A stretch of 64,000 nt of DNA from Cyanobium sp. NS01 (GTDB lineage: Bacteria; Cyanobacteriota; Cyanobacteriia; PCC-6307; Cyanobiaceae). The DNA lies in contig NZ_CP047940.1 in NCBI RefSeq assembly GCF_014280235.1, forward strand, positions 2,666,001 to 2,730,000, read 5' to 3'. Shown here in pieces: positions 20,167 to 28,133 of this stretch; positions within the stretch are counted from its first letter, which is position 1, and every line of letters begins with the position of its first letter. Made by a program: the position numbers and the translations under genes. The notes beneath the pieces are model-generated. The model worked only from the letters and a program-made list of their open reading frames with translations, had not been told where the DNA came from and ran no database searches.

Positions 20167-20467
20167 GGCAGTCGGTGTTGGGCGCGCACCGGTTGGGCGT
20201 GGTCCAGTGAACCCAACACCGTACCCCAGCAAGTGTGGCCGCCACTACCAAACGGCCGACCGCCTGGGCAGTTTCTGCACTGGGCCGCGGGGGAGTGGCA
20301 CGGGCCAGAAGGTGGCCGGCGCAGCAGGTTCAGTGCCTGGTCGTATCGACCAACACACGGGAATCACAGCCGTGACGACATCATGAAGGGGCTCCATCTT
20401 GCAGCACATCAAGCGGCAGAGGGCCCACAGATCAGCTGCTTGGCTGCCACATCAGATCTCAACTTTT
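20167..20467. other. Intergenic region between cupin-like gene and cynS
   Basis: This 301-base divergent region holds no gene that I can support. An NtcA-like site with a well-placed -10-like hexamer (20343-20384) points toward cynS. Nothing clear serves the leftward cupin-like gene. Confidence 0.5.
20343..20384 (+). promoter_or_regulatory. NtcA-like promoter of cynS
   Basis: GTA (20343-20345), eight bases and CAC (20354-20356) match the NtcA box with one mismatch. CATCAT (20379-20384) follows after 22 bases and fits TAN3T with one change. Transcription would start near 20391, about 77 bases before the cynS ATG. Cyanase genes are under NtcA control in other cyanobacteria; here it is inferred. 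Confidence 0.5.
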
Positions 20468-20935
20468 ATGACCATGTCATCAACACCTGGCTCCAGCGGA
20501 TCGCCCTTGACGGCCGCACTTCTGAAGGCCAAGAAAGCCAAAGGACTCAGCTTCTCCGAGCTGGGTGAGGCCCTTGGTCGCGATGAAGTGTGGGTCGCCT
20601 CATTGTTCTATGGCCAGGCCTGCGCCTCCAGCGACGAAGCCACAGCCCTGGCCGGTTTACTTGCCCTGGATGGCGACACCGAAGCCGCCCTGCAGACCTA
20701 CCCCACCAAGGGCAGCCTGGATCCGGTGATCCCCACCGATCCCCTGATCTACCGCTTCTACGAGATCATGCAGGTGTATGGCATGCCACTGAAGGATGTG
20801 ATTCAAGAGAAGTTCGGCGATGGCATCATGAGCGCCATCGACTTCACCTTGCATGTCGACAAAGAAGCCAACCCCACGGGAGACAGGGTGAAGATCACCA
20901 TGTGCGGCAAGTTCCTGCCCTACAAGAAGTGGTGA
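20468..20935 (+). CDS. cynS: Cyanate hydratase (cyanase)
   Basis: The enzyme converts cyanate and bicarbonate to ammonium and CO2. The N-terminal half is a helix-turn-helix-like domain ([24 protein letters not shown]) and the C-terminal half the catalytic domain. Starting at 20468 (155 aa), the catalytic residues are Arg96, Glu99 and Ser122, the same numbers as in the E. coli enzyme, which supports this start over one at 20399. An ATG two codons later (20474) is also possible. It lies between the urease block and the nitrite channel. Confidence 0.95.
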   Translation: MTMSSTPGSSGSPLTAALLKAKKAKGLSFSELGEALGRDEVWVASLFYGQACASSDEATALAGLLALDGDTEAALQTYPTKGSLDPVIPTDPLIYRFYEIMQVYGMPLKDVIQEKFGDGIMSAIDFTLHVDKEANPTGDRVKITMCGKFLPYKKW

Positions 20936-20953
20936 ACCACTCCTTGAACGCAT

Positions 20954-20983
20954 AAAAAAAGACCGGGCAGCGTTGCTGCCCGG
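20954..20983 (-). terminator. Intrinsic terminator of the nitrite channel gene
   Basis: A perfect 9-base-pair stem (CCGGGCAGC, loop of three, GCTGCCCGG at 20963-20983) is followed on the minus strand by seven T residues (A-run 20954-20960). It therefore ends leftward transcripts from 21063. It lies 18 bases past the cynS stop; as a hairpin it might also protect the cynS 3' end, but no T-run follows in that direction. Confidence 0.85.
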
Positions 20984-21062
20984 CACTTGTGACTGATAAG
21001 AAGAAGGCTGCGCCGATTCTCAAGATAGACGTTCAGCTGCGGTGGAATCCCATAGGCTGAAC

Positions 21063-21944
21063 TTAGCGCGCTCCCAGCTCGGCGGCGAGTTCCCTTTCGA
21101 GCTTTTCATCATGCCTGGTGGGCAACACATTGCTGATCGGAGAGCGATGGGTGCTGTAGAAGAGCATGCCGATAAACACCATGCCACCAACAATGTTGCC
21201 AAGTGTCACCGGCAGATAGTTCCAGAAAGCGATCTGAAGGAAACTCACGCCTGAACCCAGCAAGGGGCCGGTGGTGTGCAGGAACATGTTCACCACGATA
21301 TGCTCCATCCCCAGCGCCTGGAAGGCGGTGATGGGCAGCCAGCAGGCCAGGATCTTGCCAGGAACGCTCTTGCTGACTAGGGCCAGGGTGACTCCCAGGC
21401 AGACCAGCCAATTGGCAATCAGACCGCGCAGGAAGGCAAGAAAGAATCCAAGGGCTCCGAGGTTCTGATACTTGGCAATCACATTGGCTTTGTTGAGGCC
21501 GATGATCTTATTGGCCACGGCCACCCAGTCACCGGCCCCGGTGGCCAGATCTGCGGTTCCTCCACTGGTGAGGCTCATGGCAAAGAGGATGCCGACCAGG
21601 CCCGTGCCGAGGAAATTGCCGATCCACACCCACATCCAGTTGTGGAAGGTTTTCTTCCAGGTTGTCTTGCCGGCCCAGACCGCCATCGGCAGAAGGGCAA
21701 AATTACCGGTGACCAGTTCCATGCCAAACAGCACGATACTGGCGAAGCCAAAGGGGAAGATGAATGATCCAATCCAGGGAATGCCCGTCTGCACCATGAT
21801 GGTGAGGGCCAGACACAACGCCAGACCAAGCACGGATCCGGAGTAGAAGCCTCGCAGCAGAAGGTTCTTGACGCTGACGCTGGACTTCTTGCCTCCAGCG
21901 GCAATCATCCCATCGACGAGCTCATTAGGTAAGACGTAATCCAT
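21063..21944 (-). CDS. Formate/nitrite transporter family channel
   Basis: The 293-aa protein has six hydrophobic segments and the FNT signature: GMELVTGNFALLPMAVWAGK (residues about 74-93), NWMWVWIGNFLGTG, NWLVCLGVTLA and MEHIVVNMF with the central-pore His. In cyanobacteria members near nirA take up nitrite (FocA/NirC-like). The setting next to nirA, cobA and nrtP favours nitrite over formate, but formate released by FmdA makes that alternative worth keeping. A strong terminator follows it, and a perfect NtcA box lies some 600 bases upstream. Confidence 0.88.
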   Translation of the reverse strand: MDYVLPNELVDGMIAAGGKKSSVSVKNLLLRGFYSGSVLGLALCLALTIMVQTGIPWIGSFIFPFGFASIVLFGMELVTGNFALLPMAVWAGKTTWKKTFHNWMWVWIGNFLGTGLVGILFAMSLTSGGTADLATGAGDWVAVANKIIGLNKANVIAKYQNLGALGFFLAFLRGLIANWLVCLGVTLALVSKSVPGKILACWLPITAFQALGMEHIVVNMFLHTTGPLLGSGVSFLQIAFWNYLPVTLGNIVGGMVFIGMLFYSTHRSPISNVLPTRHDEKLERELAAELGAR

Positions 21945-22001
21945 GAAAGAGGAAAGATTGAAGTAACAGAGATCAGCTGGCCCTGGGGAGCTGGCTGGTG
22001 A

Positions 22002-22193
22002 TCAGCGACTGATGCGATTCATCAGTTGGCTGAAGGGATCCTTGGATGGGGTGGACCGCACAGGTTCGGAAGACTCAGCCCCAACGGAACTGAACCAGTT
22101 CACGAAGCGAGAGAAGGGATCTGTTCCGGAACCAGCGCCCTTGGGGGAAGGCGTTGTGGTTGGAGATGAAGCAGACGTGGGGAAGGGAGCCAT
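22002..22193 (-). CDS. Possible small protein upstream of the nitrite channel
   Basis: A 63-codon frame starts MAPFPTSASS. It is rich in Pro, Ser and Thr and has two related segments, DPFSRFVNWF and DPFSQLMNRISR, the second forming the C-terminus. No family is recognised. It stops 57 bases before the channel start and would lie on the transcript from the NtcA-type promoter at 22544-22585. Internal similarity of two segments argues for coding; the lack of a clear SD argues against. Confidence 0.35.
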   Translation of the reverse strand: MAPFPTSASSPTTTPSPKGAGSGTDPFSRFVNWFSSVGAESSEPVRSTPSKDPFSQLMNRISR

Positions 22194-22967
22194 GGGAGGG
22201 AGGGGAAGATCAAAAGCAATGCTGATGCCAACGTCGATCAAATCCGTCCACGAACTCGCCGCCACCGGTCCACGGGGGAAGGTGCTGCAGCAGGCCGACC
22301 GGACTGCTGGAGGAGCATGAGCCCGCGAGGCCGAGACCAGGCGGATTGAAGTTGACAAGCCAACAGCGACTCGGGCAGCCGGTGTAGAGGCGCCCAAGGC
22401 AGGGAGGTTGAACAGTTGTGGAGTCAGCGTCTGAAAATCTGAAGCCCGTGGGCTCCATAAAACGAAGCAATCAGAAGCTGCCTACACGTGCAATCCGAAA
22501 AACGGAGGCAGGAAATCGAACGAGCCGATCTCTGCGCCCAACCATTAAGCCACTGGATGATGTTCACTCCTGTAGCTCGTGTTACCAAACGAACCTTCGG
22601 CCAGGATTCGACAACATGGCTGGAGACGCTTTGCTCAGGTCTTGCGGCCGATCTCTCCCCACACCCGCACAGCGCCGGATCTGAGCATCTGCCACACCTG
22701 GGTCATGGCCACAAAATCCTGCCCCAGGGCGGAGCGGCGCTGGGGAGGGGGCTCACTCGCCCCACGGACGAAGGCAGCCCGCTGCGGAACCCGGACAGCC
22801 CCCCTGGCCTGGCCGCGATTGGAGCGTGGAATGGCACGGGGGACAGCACCGGGGGCCATGACATTCAGCGCACAGGATTCCACTGCACCAGAGGCGGGCG
22901 CGTCATCCTGTGTCAGCCACTACCGAAAGCCAGTCTCACGCCCCGTGGCGTGCTGCCGCTGGAGAGA
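22194..22967. other. Long region without a convincing gene (leader of the nitrite channel and 3' side of cobA)
   Basis: These 774 bases contain several overlapping short open frames on both strands, but none has the residue make-up of a real protein. The left half (22194-22537) would be 5' leader of a leftward transcript beginning at the NtcA-type promoter. The right half (about 22590-22967) lies downstream of cobA, and I see no clear terminator hairpin there. Confidence 0.5.
22544..22585 (-). promoter_or_regulatory. NtcA promoter directed toward the nitrite channel
   Basis: A perfect NtcA box GTA-N8-TAC spans 22572-22585 (palindromic halves). On the minus strand CTTAAT (22544-22549) follows after 22 bases and matches TATAAT at four of six positions. 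On the plus strand no -10-like hexamer occurs at that distance. Transcription would start near 22537 and run leftward through a leader of nearly 600 bases to the FNT channel. Confidence 0.6.
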
Positions 22968-23756
22968 TCAGAACGGAATCGGCATCTCGGCGTCCGCCGG
23001 CAGCGGAGCGCAGGCCTCCACCCGCTCGGCCACCATCGCCCCCACCACCACGATGGAGGGGGAGCTGAACCCCTCCGCGGCCACCTGATCCGCCAGGCCA
23101 CCCAGAGTCGCCACCAGGCTGCGCTGTCCCCGCACCGTGCCCTGCTGAATCACGGCGGCCGGGGTGGACGGATCCAGCCCGCCTGCCATCAGCTCCTGGC
23201 AGATCCTGGCCAGGTTGTGGAGGCCCATGTAGATCACCAGGCCGTCACTGCTGCGGGCCAGCCCCTGCCAGTCCACGCCCGGTCGGGCCTTGTCGATCTC
23301 CTCGTGCCCGGTCACGAAGGTGACGCTGGAGCCGGCGCTGCGGTGGGTCACGGGAATGCCGGCATAGGCCGGGGCCGCAATGCCGGAGGTCACGCCAGGC
23401 ACCACCTGCACGGGAATGCCATGGCTGACCAGGTGGGCGGCCTCTTCCCCACCGCGGCCGAACAGGAAGGGATCGCCGCCCTTCAGCCGCACGATCGTCT
23501 GGTGGCGGGCGGCCAGCTCGACCAGCACGGCGTTGGTGCTGGGCTGGGGCACCGAGTGATGACCGCGCCGCTTGCCCACGAAGTGCCGCTCGCAACCCAC
23601 GGGCACCAGGTCCAACAGGGCCTTCGGCACCAGAGAGTCGTACACCAGGGCACCGCAGTGGCGCAGCAACCGGTGGGCCTTGAGGGTGAGCAGCTCTGGA
23701 TCCCCGGGGCCAGCTCCCACCAGATACACCGTGCCGAGCGGCGGAACAGCGCTCAT
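22968..23756 (-). CDS. cobA: Uroporphyrinogen-III C-methyltransferase
   Basis: The 262-aa SAM-dependent methyltransferase has the family motifs GTVYLVGAGPGDPELLTLKA, YDSLV, VRLKGGDPFLFGRGGEE, GVTSGIAAPAYAGIPVTHR and FVTGHE. It makes precorrin-2, the precursor of siroheme, the nitrite reductase cofactor. The ATG at 23756 overlaps the stop of the CbiX-like gene (ATGA), so the two are coupled. The frame is open further upstream, but within the other gene. Confidence 0.94.
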   Translation of the reverse strand: MSAVPPLGTVYLVGAGPGDPELLTLKAHRLLRHCGALVYDSLVPKALLDLVPVGCERHFVGKRRGHHSVPQPSTNAVLVELAARHQTIVRLKGGDPFLFGRGGEEAAHLVSHGIPVQVVPGVTSGIAAPAYAGIPVTHRSAGSSVTFVTGHEEIDKARPGVDWQGLARSSDGLVIYMGLHNLARICQELMAGGLDPSTPAAVIQQGTVRGQRSLVATLGGLADQVAAEGFSSPSIVVVGAMVAERVEACAPLPADAEMPIPF

Positions 23757-25138
23757 GGCAGGGCCACGAGCAGATCCAGTAAGCCGTCGCGCAGGCGGGG
23801 GCGTTGCAGCAGCGGTGGTCCGCTCCAGGGCGAGAGGGCATCCGTCAACCGGTTCGCCGCCAGCACCAGCGGCAGCACCGGCGACCTGGATTCCGATCCC
23901 GCACTCTGGGCCCAACCGTTCGGCCGCGCCCCCTCTGGAGGTGGGCAGCTCGGGGCAGCCAACACCTGCACCAGCTCATCAGCAACCGTCGCAGTGTATG
24001 GAGTGGCGTGGCAGCGGGCTTGGCAGAAGCGTTCCAGGTGGGTCAGGTAGCGGCTCGCCAGGCCCTCCTGCAGGGGATGGTGGAGCAGCAGAGGGGTCGT
24101 GGCCGTGCCCTCTGCCGCCGCCCATGCCCTGGCCAGGGCCAGGAGCTCCAGGCGCAGGGCCCGTTGCCAGAGGGGCCACGCGCCCAGAAAGGGCAGCCGC
24201 AGCACCGGGCCGCTGCCGCGCCAGGCGGCACTGAGGGCCGGCACATCCCCCCGCACGTGGCCCCCCGGCAGGAGCAGCAGGGGCATCAGGGTGATCGGCC
24301 CCCCTGCCGCCGCCTGCCGCAGCGGTCCCACGGCCGGCCCCGCCGCGCCGGTGAGGCTCTGCAGCACCACCGGGGCTCGGCGCCGTCGCTCCACATCAGC
24401 CCGCAGCGCGTCCAGCTCCGCAGGGATCACGCCGCCGCCGCGGCCATGCACCACGAGCACGAGAGGGTTGGCCGGCAGGGCAGAGAGTCGCCGCTGCCGC
24501 CGCCGCTGCACGGCAGGATCCAGCCGCTCGGGCTCGACGCCGGCCAGGGCGAGACGGGGCTGGGGCAGCCGTGCCAGCAGATCCAGGGCGGTGGCCGCCA
24601 GGGAAGGATCGAGATCCGTGAGCAGTCGCCGCAACAGGCGGCGCAGGGGCGGCAGCGGCCAGATCGGCAGACCCACCGCCAGCCCCTCTAGGGCAGCGCG
24701 ACGGCAGGGCCCGGGCTGGGGTGAGGCCAACCAGCCCGCCAGCAGGGCGAAGTCGGCGGGGTCCCGCTGGTGGCCCACCAGGGGCAACAGCCACTGGGCC
24801 CGCTCCGCGGCCCAGGGCTCAGCCAGAGCGGCGCGCAGGCGGGCCGCCAGAGACGGGTGCCGCTGCTGGCCGATCACCTGCAGCAGGGCAGGATCGGCCC
24901 CGGCGTTGTGCAGCCACCACACCAGCAGCCGCTGGGCCGCCGCAGCGTCAAAGCGGCTGGCCAGGGCGGCGATCAGATCGGCGTCTGGCCGGAGCTCACC
25001 GGCTTCGATCGCCAGCAACCATGGCTCCAGCGGCAGCGCGGCACTGCGGCGCAGACACTGCAGCCAGAGCCAGCGCCCGGAATCTGTGGTGGCAGGCAGG
25101 TTCCGGGGAAGCAGAGGGGAGTCAGGGGGCCCTGCCAC
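23753..25138 (-). CDS. CbiX/SirB-like chelatase with N-terminal helical domain
   Basis: The C-terminal half (from about residue 225) is a CbiX-type chelatase: LVLVVHGRGGG with the metal-site His, LMPLLLLPGGHVRGDVP with the second His, and a second, more divergent half. The N-terminal 220 residues are Leu/Ala/Trp-rich helices resembling HEAT-like repeats. Coupled to cobA and close to nirA, it probably inserts iron into sirohydrochlorin to finish siroheme, or works on precorrin-2. No ATG gives a sensible start; the GTG at 25138 does and leaves the NtcA box outside the gene. The frame is open to 25459, so the start is uncertain. Confidence 0.78.
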   Translation of the reverse strand: MAGPPDSPLLPRNLPATTDSGRWLWLQCLRRSAALPLEPWLLAIEAGELRPDADLIAALASRFDAAAAQRLLVWWLHNAGADPALLQVIGQQRHPSLAARLRAALAEPWAAERAQWLLPLVGHQRDPADFALLAGWLASPQPGPCRRAALEGLAVGLPIWPLPPLRRLLRRLLTDLDPSLAATALDLLARLPQPRLALAGVEPERLDPAVQRRRQRRLSALPANPLVLVVHGRGGGVIPAELDALRADVERRRRAPVVLQSLTGAAGPAVGPLRQAAAGGPITLMPLLLLPGGHVRGDVPALSAAWRGSGPVLRLPFLGAWPLWQRALRLELLALARAWAAAEGTATTPLLLHHPLQEGLASRYLTHLERFCQARCHATPYTATVADELVQVLAAPSCPPPEGARPNGWAQSAGSESRSPVLPLVLAANRLTDALSPWSGPPLLQRPRLRDGLLDLLVALP

Positions 25139-25202
25139 AACGCCCTCCAGCCGACTGGGCCTCAAGAATGGCACCGGCGACGGGACAGGTGAGGACTCTT
25201 CT

Positions 25203-25216
25203 GTAGCCACCGATAC
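25203..25216. promoter_or_regulatory. Perfect NtcA box between CbiX-like gene and its divergent neighbour
   Basis: GTA (25203-25205), eight bases, TAC (25214-25216) is an exact NtcA consensus. It lies in the 149-base divergent region between the leftward CbiX-cobA pair and the rightward gene at 25288. I see no good -10 hexamer 22-23 bases away on either side, so the direction of control is unclear. Confidence 0.5.
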
Positions 25217-25287
25217 GTTTGATGTGGGACAAGAGCTGCCTTCAGGCACCCGCTGTATCACTGAACAAGGCAGAAAGGCAAAAGACC

Positions 25288-25701
25288 ATGGGCCGGAGTG
25301 CAATCGGCAGGTGCGTGACCCAGGAGCGAATTGACGGCGCCCGGCTGGCCGCCGTGAAGGAACAGCAGTTGCTGGTGAGCCTGGCCCAGCAGTTGGCTCA
25401 GGCCCAGTTCCGCCAGGGGGATCAACTGCGCAGCCGTCGTCTCTGGAAAGAAGCGGCACTGCTGGAGCTCGACCCTGAGCGGCTCACCCACCTGCTCTAC
25501 GCGGGTGTCGAGAGCAGCGATCGACAGGCCCTGGTGCAGCTCGACCAGAGCTGGTGTGGCAGCCAGGACAGCCGATCCGGGGGTGGATCGGTGCGCTCCT
25601 GGCTGCGGAAGAGGGTGTTCGGGCAGCGGCCCTCAGGCAGCCGCAGCCTTGCGCCGCGCACCGAAGCGGTCCACCAGCAGCTGCTCCATCACGTCCGGTA
25701 G
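25288..25701 (+). CDS. Hypothetical protein convergent with nirA
   Basis: The 137-aa product has a helical, Gln/Leu-rich middle (KEQQLLVSLAQQLAQAQFRQGDQLRSRRLWKEAALLELDPERLTHLLYAG) with normal protein composition, then a Ser/Arg-rich tail. An AGAAAGG stretch precedes the ATG. No family is recognised. Its last 69 bases overlap the 3' end of nirA in antisense, which is unusual; the overlapping part is the low-complexity tail, so the functional part may be only the first 95 residues. A frame extension upstream to 25219 is possible but less likely. Confidence 0.6.
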   Translation: MGRSAIGRCVTQERIDGARLAAVKEQQLLVSLAQQLAQAQFRQGDQLRSRRLWKEAALLELDPERLTHLLYAGVESSDRQALVQLDQSWCGSQDSRSGGGSVRSWLRKRVFGQRPSGSRSLAPRTEAVHQQLLHHVR

Positions 25702-27198
25702 GTCGCTGAGAGGCACACCCTTGTCATGCAGCTCAGCCAGCCTCGGGTCGGCGTCCATGGAGCCGCCGAGGAAGATCTTCACGGCTTCCACCATCTCGCC
25801 GTCCTTGCGGGTCTTGGCTCCCATCAGGCCGATCTGACCCATGTAGGGCTGGCCGCAGGCGTTGGGACAACCGGTCCAGTGGGTGCGCACCCCATGGGGC
25901 AGCTCCACCCGCCGCTCCAGCTCCTCCACCAGCTCCTGGGCCGTGCTCTTGGTGGGGATCAGGGCAAAACTGCAGTAGGCGTTGCCGGTGCAGCTCACAG
26001 CCTCGGCCTGCAGGTGGCCGGGATCGGGGCGGAAGCGCTGCAGCAGCGGCTCGGCCAGCAGCGCCTCCTGGCTGGCTTCCGGCACGTTGACGATCAGGGC
26101 GTTCTGGGCCTCGGTGAGCCGCAGTTCACCGCTGCCGTACTGCCGGGCCAGACCGGCCAGGGCCAGCATCCCTTCGGCATCGAGACGGCCCATCGGCACG
26201 TGCAGGCCCATCCAGCCGAGCCCCTCCTGGGCCTGGGCATTCCAGCCGAGGCCATCCCGGGGAGCCCGTGTCACCAGGTGCGTGCCGTCGTGGGGCTGGA
26301 GCGAGGCCATCGCCTCGCCGCCGGCCAACGCCCCATAGGCCGCCTTGATCGTGTCCCTGTAGGTCTCAAGCCCCAGTTCATCGATCAGATACATCAGCCG
26401 GCTCTTGTTGCGCAGCTTGCGATTGCCGTTCTGCTCGAAGTGCAACAGCACCGTGAGGGCAAAATCAGGCAGCTGATCAGCCCGCAGCCACAGGCCGAGC
26501 GGGATGGCGAGTTCGTTGCGCTGGGCTGAGAAGAAGCCGCCCACCATCACGGTGAAGCCGAGCTCGCCGGCGTGATGGGCGGGCAGGAAGGCGAGGTCGT
26601 TGTGGAGCAGGAAGCTGTCGGGAGCACCGCCGACGGCCACGTTGAACTTGCGCGGCAGGTTGCGGGGGCCATCCGGCTGGAACAGCCGCGCCTGAATCGC
26701 CTGCACGAGGGGACGCGTGTCGACGATCTCCTCGGGATCGATGCCGGCCAGGGGGTTGCCGGTGATGTTGCGCGGGTTGTCGTGTCCCGACTGGCGACTG
26801 GTCAGGCCCACCCGCTCCATGGCCTCCAACAGCGGCGCCATGTCCTCGAACAGCAGGCCCCGCAGCTGCAGGTTCTGGCGGGTGGTGATGTCGGCGCTGC
26901 CGTGCTCGCCGCAACGATCCACCGCCTCGGCGAGCAGCTCCAGCTGCTCAGCGCTGACCACGCCGTTCGGGAGTCGCAGCCGCAGCATGAAACGGCCGGG
27001 GGTGACGGGCCGGAAAAAGATGCCCATCCACTTCAGCCGGATGGTGAGGGTGGCCTCGTCGAGGCTGTCCCAGCCGGCAGCGGCCAGCTCGGCCAGCTGG
27101 GGTTGCAGATCGAGGCCGCAGAGATCGGCCTTGGCCTGCTCCACCTTGGTGAGGCCGGAGCTGGGAGTGGTCGCTTCAGGGGTCGTGGGAGTGCTCAT
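25633..27198 (-). CDS. nirA: Ferredoxin-nitrite reductase
   Basis: The 521-aa enzyme reduces nitrite to ammonium with six electrons from ferredoxin. The siroheme/4Fe-4S ligands are visible as C-x5-C (SCTGNAYCSF) and C-x3-C (TGCPNACGQ). N-terminal ferredoxin-like halves carry TIRLKWMGIFFRPVTPGRFMLRLR and DITTRQNLQLRG. I start at MSTPTTPEATTP (27198); the open frame runs to 27408 but the extension is non-conserved-looking. A one-mismatch NtcA box lies about 240 bases upstream. Confidence 0.95.
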   Translation of the reverse strand: MSTPTTPEATTPSSGLTKVEQAKADLCGLDLQPQLAELAAAGWDSLDEATLTIRLKWMGIFFRPVTPGRFMLRLRLPNGVVSAEQLELLAEAVDRCGEHGSADITTRQNLQLRGLLFEDMAPLLEAMERVGLTSRQSGHDNPRNITGNPLAGIDPEEIVDTRPLVQAIQARLFQPDGPRNLPRKFNVAVGGAPDSFLLHNDLAFLPAHHAGELGFTVMVGGFFSAQRNELAIPLGLWLRADQLPDFALTVLLHFEQNGNRKLRNKSRLMYLIDELGLETYRDTIKAAYGALAGGEAMASLQPHDGTHLVTRAPRDGLGWNAQAQEGLGWMGLHVPMGRLDAEGMLALAGLARQYGSGELRLTEAQNALIVNVPEASQEALLAEPLLQRFRPDPGHLQAEAVSCTGNAYCSFALIPTKSTAQELVEELERRVELPHGVRTHWTGCPNACGQPYMGQIGLMGAKTRKDGEMVEAVKIFLGGSMDADPRLAELHDKGVPLSDLPDVMEQLLVDRFGARRKAAAA

Positions 27199-27410
27199 GG
27201 AAGAGGGAAGCGGCGCACCGGAGGCACGCCCAGACAACGCGGCCGTGAACAGGACCCCACGGCACCACCACACCTCACCCCATCGGTCGGGAGGGGATGA
27301 GGCCGGTGAACGCCAATGAGGGATGCGTTGTCCGGAATGGGAGGGCAGCGCCATGGCGCTGCGTCTCCCCTTCGAGATGAGCTGGGATCTGCAATCACAG
27401 ACCTTCACTG

Positions 27411-27452
27411 ATCCTGCAGGCGCGGGGCAGGACCGGGTGTCGTGGTCGTTAC
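27411..27452 (-). promoter_or_regulatory. NtcA-like promoter of nirA
   Basis: On the minus strand GTA-N8-GAC (plus 27439-27452) is a one-mismatch NtcA box, followed after 22 bases by CAGGAT (27411-27416), close to TAN3T. The implied leader of about 205 bases to the nirA ATG is long. nirA is a classic NtcA target, which raises the prior. Confidence 0.4.
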
Positions 27453-27480
27453 GGATCTGTTATCCCTGACCTGGCTGGCC

Positions 27481-27687
27481 TCAGCGCTCCCCCAGGGCAC
27501 TCCAGAGGGTGGCGGGATGGGCCACCACCGAGGCGGCTCGCCCGGCGGAGGCGGCAGGCGCCGCGTCGCGTAGCAGACCGGCCAGCAGTTGAACCCCCAG
27601 GGACCCCACCACAAACATGCCGACGAAGGCGAGGGCGACGCCGAGGGGGGAGCTGGCGCTACGGGTGGCCTGCAGCGGAGTGGCCAT
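27481..27687 (-). CDS. Small single-span membrane protein (hypothetical)
   Basis: The 68-aa product starts MATPLQATRSASS and has one clear membrane segment, PLGVALAFVGMFVVGSLGVQL, followed by LLAGLLRD and an Ala-rich tail. No family is recognised. It lies just upstream of nirA on the same strand, with the putative nirA promoter in between. A slightly earlier start (27708) is possible. Confidence 0.5.
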   Translation of the reverse strand: MATPLQATRSASSPLGVALAFVGMFVVGSLGVQLLAGLLRDAAPAASAGRAASVVAHPATLWSALGER

Positions 27688-28133
27688 GGCGGAGCTGCCG
27701 AAGAACAAACTCCAGTATCGAAGCTGGATGAGGGGATTCAGAAGCCGGCGCCGGCTGGGGGGGCAGGGCTCCAGGCCCCCACCAGAGCTGATCCAGGCGC
27801 CTCAACGACGCTGTTGGGCCGCAGCTCAAGGCTCACCAGACCATGCAGGCATCCGAGCAGAAGCCCGCAGCAGGCAGCAAATCGCATCGGCGCACCCAGG
27901 TCTCAGGGTCGACTGTCTCCAGCCAGGGGGCCATCGGGATGCAGCGGTTGGTACCGAACCGAAGCCGCCTGGCCCCGGTGCCAATCTTCAGGATGTCTTC
28001 AGTGTCGGTTGATACTTTTTTCCGTTCTGGCCTTTGTTCGGTGGGGCACACGCTGGACGATCACTGGTGACAGCATGGAGTTCTCGACCATGCAGCCCGT
28101 GCGGCCCACGCTGCCCCCTCCCCTCAGCCCTTG
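27688..28133. other. Intergenic region between small membrane gene and TrpD-like gene
   Basis: This 446-base divergent region has short open frames on both strands without protein-like composition. Two minor features stand out: a GTG-N8-TAC sequence at 28002-28015 with no suitable -10, and a 19-codon frame at 28075-28134 whose TGA overlaps the ATG of the TrpD-like gene. Neither is strong. Confidence 0.45.

Noticed and set aside
22635-22883. Minus-strand 82-codon frame downstream of cobA
   Set aside because: Arg/Pro-rich with only the last 25 residues plausible; no SD, no family and no promoter. Not enough to call.
22488-24050. Open frame of 520 codons on the plus strand through cobA
   Set aside because: Most of it is antisense to cobA; the first 160 codons have no protein-like composition.
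28002-28015. GTG-N8-TAC resembling an NtcA box before the TrpD-like gene
   Set aside because: No -10-like hexamer at 22-23 bases in either direction; one-mismatch boxes occur often by chance.
27833-28051. 72-codon minus-strand frame upstream of the TrpD-like gene
   Set aside because: Cys/Arg/Trp-rich composition overlapping an equally open plus-strand frame; no supporting signal.
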